Assembly: GCA_963669415.2 (NCBI GenBank)
Contig: CAXXPS010000001.1
Span: 930,001-994,000 of the forward strand
Reading direction: 5' to 3'
Origin: JAWKWH01 sp963669415
GTDB lineage: Bacteria; Pseudomonadota; Alphaproteobacteria; Rhizobiales; Rhizobiaceae
DNA: 64,000 nucleotides
Shown: piece after piece, positions 52,372 through 60,486 of the stretch
Position numbering within the stretch: the stretch's first letter is position 1
Layout of the letters: every line of letters begins with the position of its first letter
Notes under the pieces: model-generated
Databases searched by the model: none
The model's input: the letters and a program-made list of their open reading frames with translations, nothing else
What the model was told of the DNA's origin: nothing
Program-made: the position numbers and the translations under genes

Positions 52372-53622
52372 ATGAAGCGTTATCGATCAACGCCCACAGT
52401 TGCCTCAAGCGAAGGCCGGTTGGCCGACAATATCGTTTTTTTCGCAAGGACTCTTCGCAAAGCGGGCATGCGTGTCGGGCCTGCGGCCGTGAAGGATGCA
52501 ATTGAAGCAGTTTTGACTGCCGGTATCGGGACTCGTGATGATTTCTACTGGACCCTGCATGCCGTTTTAGTCAATCGGCGGGAAGATCACGCTACATTTG
52601 ACGAGGCGTTTCGGCTTTATTGGCGTTCGCGTGAATTGGTGGAGAAGATGCTGGCGATGTTCTCCCCTACAGCACCCGATACCCGTGAGAGGCAAAAAGC
52701 CAGAGCGGCAGAAAACCGTGTCAGCGAGGCGTTGTTCGAGGGGCAGAGGAAAAACCAGCCGCCCAGGGAAGTTCCCGAACTGGATGTCGACGCCCGTTTC
52801 ACATTCTCGGGCAACGAAGTGCTGCGGCAAAAGGACTTCGCGCAGATGACCGCGGCAGAACTTGCTGAGGCAAGAAGCGCGATATCGGAACTGCGATTAC
52901 CGGACGATGAAGTCAAAACCAGGCGATATCGGCCTGATACGCACGGACACCGGGCGGACCCTCGCGCCATGATGCGCGAAGCGCTGAAGACCGGTGGTGA
53001 TTTGGTATTGCCGAAATTCCGCTCGCGTCGCGTAATGCATCCACCACTGGTGGTGCTTGCCGATATTTCCGGCTCCATGAGCGAATATACCCGCATATTC
53101 CTGCATTTCATGCACGCGTTGGCCGAAAAACGGCAACGGGTACACACCTTTGTTTTCGGCACACGCCTTACCAATCTCACCCGGCAGTTGCGGCACCGTG
53201 ATCCGGATGAGGCATTGGCTCAATGCGCCGAAACCGTGAAAGACTGGTCCGGCGGCACGCGGATCGGTGAGACTTTGCACGAATTCAACAAATATTGGTC
53301 GCGCCGGGTTTTGGGCCAGGGTGCGGTGGTATTGTTGATTACCGACGGCTTGGAGCGAGACGATATCGGTGGGCTGGAGCAGGAGATGGAGCGGCTGCAC
53401 AAATCCTGCAGGCGGCTCATCTGGCTCAATCCGCTTTTGAGGTTTGACGGCTTTGAAGCCAAGGCAAGAGGCGTTCGTGCAATGATGCCGCATGTGGACG
53501 AGTTTCGCCCCGTGCACTCACTCGATGCCTTGACCGGATTGTGCGATGCTTTGTCTTCCGCGCGGAACCGCCAATTCGATCCACGCCGCAGGCTAGATCA
53601 ACGCAGATTGGAGCCGGCCTAA
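52372..53622 (+). CDS. von Willebrand A-domain protein (CoxE-like)
   Basis: A 416-residue cytoplasmic vWA protein, partner of the MoxR ATPase. The N-terminal half is helical (NIVFFARTLRKAGMRVGPAA, then DDFYWTLHAVLVNRREDHAT), typical of CoxE. The MIDAS is VVLADISGSMSEYTRIFLHF (D-x-S-x-S), followed by GTRIGETLHEFNKYW (Thr) and LLITDGLERDD (Asp). A RXG-rich stretch KTRRYRPDTHGHRADPRAMM precedes the vWA domain. Pairing with MoxR suggests an ATP-driven insertion or maturation complex for a molybdo-hydroxylase. The XdhC-like gene starts three bases after the stop. Confidence 0.9.
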   Translation: MKRYRSTPTVASSEGRLADNIVFFARTLRKAGMRVGPAAVKDAIEAVLTAGIGTRDDFYWTLHAVLVNRREDHATFDEAFRLYWRSRELVEKMLAMFSPTAPDTRERQKARAAENRVSEALFEGQRKNQPPREVPELDVDARFTFSGNEVLRQKDFAQMTAAELAEARSAISELRLPDDEVKTRRYRPDTHGHRADPRAMMREALKTGGDLVLPKFRSRRVMHPPLVVLADISGSMSEYTRIFLHFMHALAEKRQRVHTFVFGTRLTNLTRQLRHRDPDEALAQCAETVKDWSGGTRIGETLHEFNKYWSRRVLGQGAVVLLITDGLERDDIGGLEQEMERLHKSCRRLIWLNPLLRFDGFEAKARGVRAMMPHVDEFRPVHSLDALTGLCDALSSARNRQFDPRRRLDQRRLEPA

Positions 53623-53624
53623 TA

Positions 53625-53969
53625 TTGGAGATCACGTTGGAAGCAGAACGAGAATTGCTGTCTGATCCGTTGGATATCGCGGAAACATGGCTGAACGAGG
53701 GGCGAGATGTTGCAATCGCGACTGTGGTGGAAACCTGGGGCTCGGCGCCCCGTCCGGTCGGAAGCCATCTCGTCATCGATGCGGATGGCAATTTTGAGGG
53801 TTCGGTCTCTGGCGGATGTGTTGAAGGTGCTGTCGTTGCCGAGGCTGCCGATATTCTACACAGCGGTGAACCGCGCATGCTGGAATTTGGAGTGGCTGAC
53901 GAAACAGCGTGGCAGGTCGGATTGTCGTGCGGTGGCAAGATTCGCGTCTATGTGGAACGTTTGGGCTGA
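53625..53969 (+). CDS. XdhC/CoxI N-terminal domain protein
   Basis: About 114 residues, corresponding only to the N-terminal half of XdhC. Core: PLDIAETWLNEGRDVAIATV, ETWGSAPRPVGSHLVIDADG, then the cofactor-loop motif GSVSGGCVEGAVVAEA. XdhC proteins bind and sulfurate molybdenum cofactor and insert it into xanthine-dehydrogenase-type enzymes. No ATG exists near the homology start; TTG 53625, just after the CoxE stop, or TTG 53637 are candidates, while the long upstream frame lies wholly inside coxE. It ends in a TGATG-type overlap with the C-terminal half gene. Confidence 0.82.
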   Translation: MEITLEAERELLSDPLDIAETWLNEGRDVAIATVVETWGSAPRPVGSHLVIDADGNFEGSVSGGCVEGAVVAEAADILHSGEPRMLEFGVADETAWQVGLSCGGKIRVYVERLG

Positions 53970-54670
53970 TGGATTCTGACGCACTTAAGAAGCTGAATGA
54001 GGAACGCCGTGCCCGCCGAGCCTGTGTTCTGGTCACAGCACTCGGTGATGGAAGCAGCCGAATCGTCACCGAGGGAGATCGCGTTAAGGGCGAGCTCGGC
54101 GATGCGGTTGGCAATGCGATGCGATCGGGCAAGTCCAGGCTGTTTGAGATTGAAGGCAATAGCTACTTTCTGAATGTCCATCTTCCGCCACCGAGATTGG
54201 TTGTGATCGGTGCTGTGCATATCAGTCAGGCGTTGGGACCGATGGCCAGAATCGCTGGCTATGATGTCGAGATCATCGACCCGCGAACCGCGTTTGCGAC
54301 ACAGGAGCGATTTGCAGGCATCAAGCTGACAGCGGAATGGCCCGAAGACGTGTTGAAGTCCAAGCCTCTCGACCGTTACACCGCTTTGGCGGTGGTTACC
54401 CACGATCCAAAGATCGACGACTTTCCGCTGCAAGCCGGACTTGCGGCCGATTGCTTCTATGTCGGTGCGCTGGGCAGCCGCAAAACACATGCAAAACGAC
54501 TGGACCGCCTGCACGCAGCAGGCGTTTCTGAAGAAGCGACCGCGCGGATTGATGCTCCGATTGGAATGGATATTGCGGCTCAAACACCGTCCGAAATAGC
54601 GGTCGCGATTTTGGCGCAGATAATCGACGCTTTTCATCGCCGCGGTCTCGCCGGAGATGCGGAGCCATGA
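53969..54670 (+). CDS. XdhC C-terminal (Rossmann) domain protein
   Basis: A 233-residue protein matching the C-terminal XdhC Rossmann domain. Nucleotide-binding region: PRLVVIGAVHISQALGPMAR, then DVEIIDPRTAFATQERF. Conserved later motifs: VVTHDPKIDDFPLQAGL and FYVGALGSRKTHAKRL, then IGMDIAAQTPSEIAVAILAQ. ATG 53969 overlaps the preceding stop (TGATG). Split XdhC, with the two halves as neighbouring genes, is known in other Alphaproteobacteria. It overlaps the next gene by four bases. Confidence 0.88.
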   Translation: MDSDALKKLNEERRARRACVLVTALGDGSSRIVTEGDRVKGELGDAVGNAMRSGKSRLFEIEGNSYFLNVHLPPPRLVVIGAVHISQALGPMARIAGYDVEIIDPRTAFATQERFAGIKLTAEWPEDVLKSKPLDRYTALAVVTHDPKIDDFPLQAGLAADCFYVGALGSRKTHAKRLDRLHAAGVSEEATARIDAPIGMDIAAQTPSEIAVAILAQIIDAFHRRGLAGDAEP

Positions 54671-56283
54671 AATTTGGTCCGGCGCCAATTGATGACGCTG
54701 AAGGTGCAATTCTGGCGCATGGGGTGAAGACAGACAAATTGGTGCTGAGGAAGGCCACCAAGCTGACGCCAGACCACATTGAAGAACTTAGAGCGGCGAA
54801 CATCCGCGAAGTCGTCGTTGCGCGTTTGGATCATGATGATGTGAGCGAAGACGACGCGGCCTGGCGGATTGCAACGTCAATTGCTTGCGATGGATATGAG
54901 TCGCGTTCCGTTTCGACGGGCAGGGTAAATCTGCATGCAATATCAGCGGGTTTGTTCGTGGTCGATGTGGATATGGTGAACCGGTTAAACGCAATCGACC
55001 CATCGATAACTTTTGCAACTCTGCGCAACTATTCTTCAGTCGCTGCTGATCAGATGATTGCGACGGTCAAAATCATTCCGTTTGCGGTTCCAAATGATTT
55101 GGTGGAATTGGCACAGGATGCGGCCGGAGATGGCCGGATGCTCGAAGTTCACCCTTTTCAACCGTCCAGGATAGGCCTTATCCAGACTGCGTTGGGCGGA
55201 ACCCGCGAGAACGTACTCGACAAGACCGTACGGATTACCGGGGCGCGTCTTGCGCGCTCTGGGAGCAAGATTAGTGATGAGGTGCGCTGCGAGCATGACG
55301 TTGCTGCTCTGGCTGAGGCAATCAAGACCACTTCGGGCAGTTGCGACCTTGTTATCGTTTTTGGCGCATCGGCGACCAGTGATCCGAATGATGTCATCCC
55401 TGCGGCTATCATGGCAGCAGGCGGCAATGTTGTGCATGTCGGAATGCCTGTCGACCCTGGCAATCTGATAACCGTGGGAGAACTACTCGAAATCCCTGTT
55501 ATCGGCGCACCGGGCTGTGCGCGAAGTCCCAAGGAAAATGGCTTTGATTGGGTGTTGGATCGCATGCTCGCAGGGATTCCGGTGACATCGGCAGATATCG
55601 AGACCATGGGTGTCGGTGGTTTGCTTGGTGAAATTTCAGCGCGGCCGCGGCCCCGGGAGATTCAAACTGTGAATGATAAGCCGAAAATCCATGCAATCCT
55701 TCTGGCCGCGGGGCAGTCAACCAGGATGGGTGGCCCCAATAAACTGCTGGCGACATTTGATGGTGAGCCGTTGGTTCGCAGATCTTGCAGATCGTTGATC
55801 GAAACAGGCCTCCCGGTCACGGTTGTAACCGGACATCAATCCGAACGCGTTGAAAAGGCCTTGGCCGGAATGGATGTAAAGTTTGTACAGAACAAAGACT
55901 TCGCATCCGGACTATCCAGTTCTCTGAAGACTGGCACCAGGGCGATGGTCGGTGATGTTGACGGTATTCTGGTTGCGCTTTCAGATATGCCGGGGATCAA
56001 TTCAAAGAATATTGACCGCCTGAACAAGGCTTTTGAAAAGACTCAGGGTCAGGCGATTGTTCGTGCCACCCATGACGGAAAACGGGGAAATCCGGTCATT
56101 TTGCCGAAATCGGTCTTTCCACTGATTGAGCAGATTGAAGGGGATGTCGGTGCGCGCCAGCTGGTTGAATCCGGTGACACTCCCGTTGTTGATGTCGAAA
56201 TTGGGAGTGCGGCAAGCCTGGATGTCGATACGCCCGAAAGGCTTCACGCTGCTGGCGGAACGATAGGTTCCGCAGATGTCTAG
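54667..56283 (+). CDS. MoeA-like molybdopterin-binding / MocA-type nucleotidyltransferase fusion
   Basis: A 538-residue two-domain protein. Residues 1-330 resemble a molybdopterin-binding (MoeA/MogA-like) domain: MKFGPAPIDDAEGAILAHGV, LVIVFGASATSDPNDVIPAA and GAPGCARSPKENGFDWVLDR. Residues about 338-538 are a MobA-like transferase: HAILLAAGQSTRMGGPNKLL (signature loop with the catalytic Lys), VTVVTGHQSERVEKAL, ILVALSDMPGI. MocA adds CMP to molybdopterin to make the cytosine dinucleotide used by CO- and aldehyde-oxidising hydroxylases. Last gene of the accessory run; the hydroxylase itself is not in view. Confidence 0.88.
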   Translation: MKFGPAPIDDAEGAILAHGVKTDKLVLRKATKLTPDHIEELRAANIREVVVARLDHDDVSEDDAAWRIATSIACDGYESRSVSTGRVNLHAISAGLFVVDVDMVNRLNAIDPSITFATLRNYSSVAADQMIATVKIIPFAVPNDLVELAQDAAGDGRMLEVHPFQPSRIGLIQTALGGTRENVLDKTVRITGARLARSGSKISDEVRCEHDVAALAEAIKTTSGSCDLVIVFGASATSDPNDVIPAAIMAAGGNVVHVGMPVDPGNLITVGELLEIPVIGAPGCARSPKENGFDWVLDRMLAGIPVTSADIETMGVGGLLGEISARPRPREIQTVNDKPKIHAILLAAGQSTRMGGPNKLLATFDGEPLVRRSCRSLIETGLPVTVVTGHQSERVEKALAGMDVKFVQNKDFASGLSSSLKTGTRAMVGDVDGILVALSDMPGINSKNIDRLNKAFEKTQGQAIVRATHDGKRGNPVILPKSVFPLIEQIEGDVGARQLVESGDTPVVDVEIGSAASLDVDTPERLHAAGGTIGSADV

Positions 56284-56590
56284 TTTGGCTATTCAGCTGT
56301 AGCTTGCAGTTGCACGCAGCTTCGCCATTTGCTTGTAGGCGATGCGAATTCATTAACCACTGGCTTGGGAAATCCTGATTCAACCTTTGGTAACCACCCC
56401 CGGAAAGCGGCGATTAAGCCTTGATCGGTATTGTCTCGCACAGGCTAAGGGGGTTCTGGCTCGCGGCGGTCTACTGCAAACAAGTGCTGTAACCGTTCGT
56501 GGTCTCCAATAACAACCTGCTGCCAAAATCAACGACCCGCCACAAATAAACCGGCGGGCATTACAGGAAGGCTGTCAAAGGAGTCCATTC
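56284..56590. promoter_or_regulatory. Leader region of the pilin-like operon
   Basis: About 300 bases with no gene. Near the downstream gene there is a short stem, CCCGCC (56536-56541) and GGCGGG (56553-56558), about 30 bases before the start codon, and a strong ribosome site AAGGAG (56578-56583). The promoter was not located with confidence. Confidence 0.4.
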
Positions 56591-57055
56591 ATGAAAAGCC
56601 TCTTTAAAGTCGTTGCTGCGGTCGCAGTTCTGGCGCCTGTTCAGGCGAACGCTGTTACCGACAACATTCCGTTCAATGGCACGATCGCTGATACTTGTGC
56701 GATCACTGTCGGTTCCAGCGGTACGATTACCCCGAATGCAGGGTATACACAGTTGAGCTCGAATAACGCCGGTGGCGCACCTGGTACGGCTGTCATCATG
56801 GCAACCGGCACGGGTTGGGAAGTTGACACAGTCGCTCCGGCCGCATTCTCGACTGAGCCTGTCGTTACCGCTTCTACGTTTGCCGTTACATACGACCTGT
56901 CAGGTGCAACCACAGCGTCGAATGTTCCGGGATCAACACTGACGGCTCTGACCAATGGTTCCACGAGCGTATCCGTTGATCTGACCGCAACGCATCCGAC
57001 CGGCGCCTACCAGGCTGGTACGTATGCGGCAACTGTCGTCCTGCGCTGCGAATAA
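56591..57055 (+). CDS. Exported two-cysteine pilin-like subunit A
   Basis: A 154-residue secreted protein. Signal peptide: KSLFKVVAAVAVLAPVQANA. The mature part is Thr/Ser/Ala-rich and all-beta in character. It begins IPFNGTIADTCAITVGSSGT, then ITPNAGYTQLSSNNAGGAPG, and ends TYAATVVLRCE. Its only two mature cysteines are near the N-terminus and in the last three residues, suggesting a disulfide linking first and last strands. The pattern resembles chaperone-usher or spore-coat-U-like subunits. It is clearly a paralogue of the proteins at 58010 and 58610 (shared C-x-I, N-A-G-x-T-Q-L-S-S, G-G-x-P-G, L-R-C-E). First gene of a five-gene operon; exact family not recognised. Confidence 0.82.
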   Translation: MKSLFKVVAAVAVLAPVQANAVTDNIPFNGTIADTCAITVGSSGTITPNAGYTQLSSNNAGGAPGTAVIMATGTGWEVDTVAPAAFSTEPVVTASTFAVTYDLSGATTASNVPGSTLTALTNGSTSVSVDLTATHPTGAYQAGTYAATVVLRCE

Positions 57056-57098
57056 GGGACGAAATTCAAGGCGCTAGTGGGGAAGAAGGGGAAATCCA

Positions 57099-57494
57099 AT
57101 GAAAAAAGTAACCAGTCTACTTGCTGGCGCCATATGTTTAGCGCTGCTGCCTTCCGGGGCAGCGGCGCAAGCCATGTCGCCGATGCGGGCGGAGGTGCAG
57201 AGTTTCACCGAGAGCTTTGCTGTCAGGGTGTATCCTGCCAATCCGTATGAGCATCGGATTCGCATTGAGGTCAAAGTCTACGACCATAGGTTCCGTGAGG
57301 TGAAAGATGCAGTTGTTTCACCAGCGGTATTCACACTTGGGGCACGGTTCTCCCGGCCCGTCACAGTGATGATCCCATTTGGCGGTGAACAGAAACGCAA
57401 AGTACGCATCTGCACCGAATCCATTCCATTCCCGGGTCAGACGACCCGGATTAAGGCACAGGTATGTGGCAAGTTTCTTGGCAAGCGCCTGTAA
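57099..57494 (+). CDS. Exported PapD N-domain-like (single-domain chaperone) protein
   Basis: A 131-residue secreted protein. Signal peptide: KKVTSLLAGAICLALLPSGA, cleavage near A-A-A-Q-A. The mature part resembles the first Ig-like domain of periplasmic pilus chaperones: SPMRAEVQSFTESFAVRVYP, ANPYEHRIRIEVKVYDHRF, VVSPAVFTLGARFSRPVTVM, IRVCTESIPF-type end (here RICTESIPFPGQTTRIK). The second chaperone domain is absent. Two cysteines lie in the last strands. It sits between pilin-like subunit genes and the next gene starts inside its 3' end (31-base overlap). A role as subunit chaperone or as a structural piece is plausible. Confidence 0.72.
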   Translation: MKKVTSLLAGAICLALLPSGAAAQAMSPMRAEVQSFTESFAVRVYPANPYEHRIRIEVKVYDHRFREVKDAVVSPAVFTLGARFSRPVTVMIPFGGEQKRKVRICTESIPFPGQTTRIKAQVCGKFLGKRL

Positions 57495-58006
57495 TCGCAG
57501 CGGCACTTGGCGTCTGCGTGGCCGTATCCGGTGCCCAGGCGCAAACGTCGATCATCAATCAGGATGTTTCAGGCTTCAGCCTGCCCGGCGTGCAGTTGCC
57601 GCAGGGGCATGATGAAGTCCGTGCGGCGGATGGAACCACATGCCGATCTGCGGTTTCCGGCGCAGGTGCATATTTGGACACCGGTGTTATCGGCAATCCG
57701 AACAACGCGATCGGGTCAAATAGTGTTTCGGCCTATGGCCGCATTGTCATACCGCTCGGCAAGAAGCCTGGACGGCTGGATTGTGGCCGTCTTTATGATC
57801 TGGAGGTGCAACGCCTTCAGATGGAACTGCGCCTGATGCAGATGGGCCTTGGGCGGCAGGGTAGGCAACTCAGCGACGAGCGGACGGCGTCGATCGATGC
57901 GCCTGGCGCTGATGAAGGGTCGGCCGCGAACCAGTCAAGCGTTAACAACGCCGCGACAGACGAAAACTGGGATGAAGAGGGCTGGTCTTCTGACGGCAAG
58001 GAATGA
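57464..58006 (+). CDS. Exported protein of unknown function in the pilin-like operon
   Basis: A 180-residue secreted protein without recognised family. Signal peptide: QAPVIAAALGVCVAVSGAQA. The mature N-terminal half contains VSGFSLPGVQLPQGHDEVRA, TTCRSAVSGAGAYLDTGVIG, and AYGRIVIPLGKKPGRLDCGR, with two cysteines. A helical segment follows, LYDLEVQRLQMELRLMQMGL, then an acidic, probably disordered tail ending near G-W-S-S-D-G-K-E. It overlaps the chaperone-like gene by 31 bases and ends three bases before the next subunit gene. It may be the anchor or adaptor of the assembled structure; this is conjecture. Confidence 0.75.
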   Translation: MWQVSWQAPVIAAALGVCVAVSGAQAQTSIINQDVSGFSLPGVQLPQGHDEVRAADGTTCRSAVSGAGAYLDTGVIGNPNNAIGSNSVSAYGRIVIPLGKKPGRLDCGRLYDLEVQRLQMELRLMQMGLGRQGRQLSDERTASIDAPGADEGSAANQSSVNNAATDENWDEEGWSSDGKE

Positions 58007-58009
58007 CGA

Positions 58010-58600
58010 ATGGTGCTAAGGGTCTGCAATCGCGGGAGCAACGGCGTTGCGGCGAAAGCTGCAGCCCCTTGGCGCACGCGTACTTGCCGGGCCTTTGCCC
58101 TCAGTTCATGTCTCCTGTTATTGCCAATTAGTGTTTCAGCCGAGGTGGTCGATCTTGGCAACGGATTGTTGCTTGAGGATGGCGAGATTTCCACATCGGC
58201 CTTGATTGAAAGAGCCGCTGCGGCCAACAAACACATTTGCATGGTTGTTGTCGGCAACGCGGGTGCCTTGGCGCCCGCGATCGGCAATGTTGCACTCAGT
58301 TCGAAAGTTGCCGGCGGTTATTCAGGCACCGCTCAAATCACGACGACAAATGGAAGCTTCTCGGCGGCTCTCGAAGCGCCGGTGGCATTTGTTTCCAGCC
58401 CAAATTTGAATGGACCGGTGACATTCTCCGGCGAGTTTTCCGGTAACGGCGCGACCAATTTTGCAACAGTAGTGTCTCCGGGAAATGTACGTCTGAAGCG
58501 GGGGACCACAAACATCTCTGCTGATCTGACTGCGACCATCCAGGGCTCCAGCTTCGCATCTGGACACTATACGGCCCAACTGGTTCTCAGGTGTGAGTGA
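58010..58600 (+). CDS. Exported two-cysteine pilin-like subunit B
   Basis: A 196-residue secreted protein. The signal peptide has a long basic lead (WRTRTCRAF) and core ALSSCLLLLPISVSA. The mature protein differs from its paralogues by about 45 residues ahead of the conserved core (VVDLGNGLLLEDGEISTSAL). The core reads HICMVVVGNAGALAP, then NVALSSKVAGGYSGTAQITT, and ends SGHYTAQLVLRCE. The two-cysteine spacing and L-R-C-E end are shared with subunits A and C. It lies three bases after the preceding stop and six bases before the next start frame. Confidence 0.78.
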   Translation: MVLRVCNRGSNGVAAKAAAPWRTRTCRAFALSSCLLLLPISVSAEVVDLGNGLLLEDGEISTSALIERAAAANKHICMVVVGNAGALAPAIGNVALSSKVAGGYSGTAQITTTNGSFSAALEAPVAFVSSPNLNGPVTFSGEFSGNGATNFATVVSPGNVRLKRGTTNISADLTATIQGSSFASGHYTAQLVLRCE

Positions 58601-58609
58601 GGTCAGTTG

Positions 58610-59155
58610 ATGCGGTTCGGGTCCCAAAATAAATGCAGACCGGGTTGGCAAATTCGTATCGGCCGGTTTTGCGCGGCCGCTTTTGTAGGCGCCGTCCTTA
58701 CGACGGGATGGTCTAATACAGTCGAGTCGGCAAATCGCGGCGTGCCGTTTTCCGTCAATCTGGCTGATCGTCAATACTGCCTGATCAATGTGCTGCAAAC
58801 GCCGGGAACGATAGCGTCGAATGCCGGATTGACCCAACTAAGCTCAAAATTGCCAGGCGGGCTGCCTGGAATGGCTGATGTCCTGACAACCAACGGCTCC
58901 TTTGACCTGTCAATTGATCAACCACTTACCTTTTCTGCCATGCCAACCGGCGGTGACGCCAATACCACGTTCACCGGTACCATGACCGGTGTCTCATTTT
59001 CAGGCTCCGGGTCGGGAACATTCGGAGAAACGTCGGCCCAAACCAGTCTGAACAAGGGTTTAACTACGGTGATGGTTCATCTGGTCGTCGACAAAACCAT
59101 TGGAACATTTCCTCCCGGCAACTACACCTCTGTAGTCACGCTCCGGTGTGAATAG
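58610..59155 (+). CDS. Exported two-cysteine pilin-like subunit C
   Basis: A 181-residue secreted protein, last of the operon. ATG 58610 follows GAGG about eight bases upstream; TTG 58607 is one codon earlier. Signal peptide: RFCAAAFVGAVLTTGW then VESA. Mature core: GVPFSVNLADRQYCLINVLQ, TPGTIASNAGLTQLSSKLPG, GLPGMADVLTTNGSFDLSID, end GNYTSVVTLRCE. It aligns by eye with subunit A along the whole length. The following 116 bases before the enolase-superfamily gene hold no further export gene or usher. Confidence 0.8.
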   Translation: MRFGSQNKCRPGWQIRIGRFCAAAFVGAVLTTGWSNTVESANRGVPFSVNLADRQYCLINVLQTPGTIASNAGLTQLSSKLPGGLPGMADVLTTNGSFDLSIDQPLTFSAMPTGGDANTTFTGTMTGVSFSGSGSGTFGETSAQTSLNKGLTTVMVHLVVDKTIGTFPPGNYTSVVTLRCE

Positions 59156-59271
59156 GACGCAGAAGCCGATCCTTGGCTCGATTACGCCCTCCCGAAAATT
59201 TATTTCATGACAGCGAATCGGCGTTGGGCTATTTGCGCTAGAGGCTTTTGTGCAACCAATGGCAGCCGGAC

Positions 59272-60375
59272 ATGAAAATCACCCGCATCGAAAGTTTTGC
59301 CAACGAATTCGTAGGCTTTGTTCGCGTGACTTCCGAGAGCGGTTCCCAAGGCTGGGGGCAAGTCTCGACTTACCACTCGGATATCACTGCACAGGTGTTG
59401 CACCGGCAGGTGGCGCCATGGGTATTGGGCAAGGACACAACCGACCTCGATGACCTGCTCGATATCGTCACCGAGCGCGAGCACAAGTTTCCCGGTTCCT
59501 ATTTGCGCCGGGCCATGTGCGGGTTCGATACAGCGCTGTGGGATTTGAAGGGCAAACAGGCTGGCAAGCCGGTGGCCGAACTAATCGGCGGCACACCGGG
59601 ACCAATACGTGCCTACGGCTCGTCGATGAAGCGTGACATCACACCAAAAGACGAGGCCGAGCGCTTGAAGCGGTTGCGTCACGAAAAGGGTTTTGACGCG
59701 TTCAAGGTTCGAGCCGGTGCCGAAGTAGGGCGCAATCAGGATGAATGGCCGGGACGGACGGAAGAAATCATCCCAACCATGCGCCGAGAGATTGGCGATG
59801 ATGTCGACCTGCTGATCGATGCGAATTCCTGCTATTCGCCGGAGCGGGCTATCGAAGTGGGGCGCGTGCTGGAAGATAACGGGTTTTGCCATTTCGAAGA
59901 GCCCTGTCCCTATTGGGAGTTGGAGCAGACCAAGCAGGTCACCGACGCGCTGGACATCGACGTGACCGGCGGTGAGCAGGATTGCGATCTGATGGTTTGG
60001 CGGCGGATGATTGACATGCGGGCGGTCGATATCGTGCAGCCGGATATCTGCTATCTTGGCGGCCTGTCCCGGACGTTGCGGGTTTGCCGGATGGCACAAG
60101 AAGCGGATCTCCCGGTGACGCCGCATTGCGCCAATCTATCGCTGGTGACGCTGTTTACCATGCACTTGCTGCGGGCGATCCCCAACGCGGGAAAGTATCT
60201 GGAGTTCTCCATTGAAGGCCCTGACTATTATCCTTGGCAAGAAGGGCTTTTTGTCCGCTCGCCCTTTGAAATCACCGGTGGGCAGGCAACGGTGACGGAT
60301 GAACCGGGCTGGGGTGTCGAGATCAATCCGGAATGGCTTGCCAAATCCCAATACCAGATCAGTGAGGCCGATTAG
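59272..60375 (+). CDS. Mandelate racemase/muconate lactonizing enzyme family protein
   Basis: A 367-residue enolase-superfamily enzyme that abstracts a proton next to a carboxylate, usually dehydrating or epimerising a sugar acid. ATG 59272 (MKITRIESFANEFVGFVRVT) is the family start; the frame is open eight codons upstream. Metal ligands: Asp in VDLLIDANSCYSPERA, Glu in HFEEPCPYWELEQ, Glu in VTGGEQDCDL. The catalytic base region is FDAFKVRAGAE, and the distal His is in VTPHCANLSLVTLF. Specific substrate unknown; the K-V-R motif differs from the K-x-K of mandelate racemase. Confidence 0.9.
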   Translation: MKITRIESFANEFVGFVRVTSESGSQGWGQVSTYHSDITAQVLHRQVAPWVLGKDTTDLDDLLDIVTEREHKFPGSYLRRAMCGFDTALWDLKGKQAGKPVAELIGGTPGPIRAYGSSMKRDITPKDEAERLKRLRHEKGFDAFKVRAGAEVGRNQDEWPGRTEEIIPTMRREIGDDVDLLIDANSCYSPERAIEVGRVLEDNGFCHFEEPCPYWELEQTKQVTDALDIDVTGGEQDCDLMVWRRMIDMRAVDIVQPDICYLGGLSRTLRVCRMAQEADLPVTPHCANLSLVTLFTMHLLRAIPNAGKYLEFSIEGPDYYPWQEGLFVRSPFEITGGQATVTDEPGWGVEINPEWLAKSQYQISEAD

Positions 60376-60486
60376 GCCGAGCCTCTGCACAATAACAATT
60401 TTACCTCTTTGTGAGCGATTTCCCGCAAATCCTGTGATCCATCCCAACCAGGCGCGCGTAGTCAGTCGGGCAACAAGAGGTCGGGC

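Noticed and set aside
53541..53624. ATG-initiated long form of the XdhC N-terminal gene
   Set aside because: The added 28 residues are encoded wholly within the CoxE-like gene in another frame and match no XdhC sequence.
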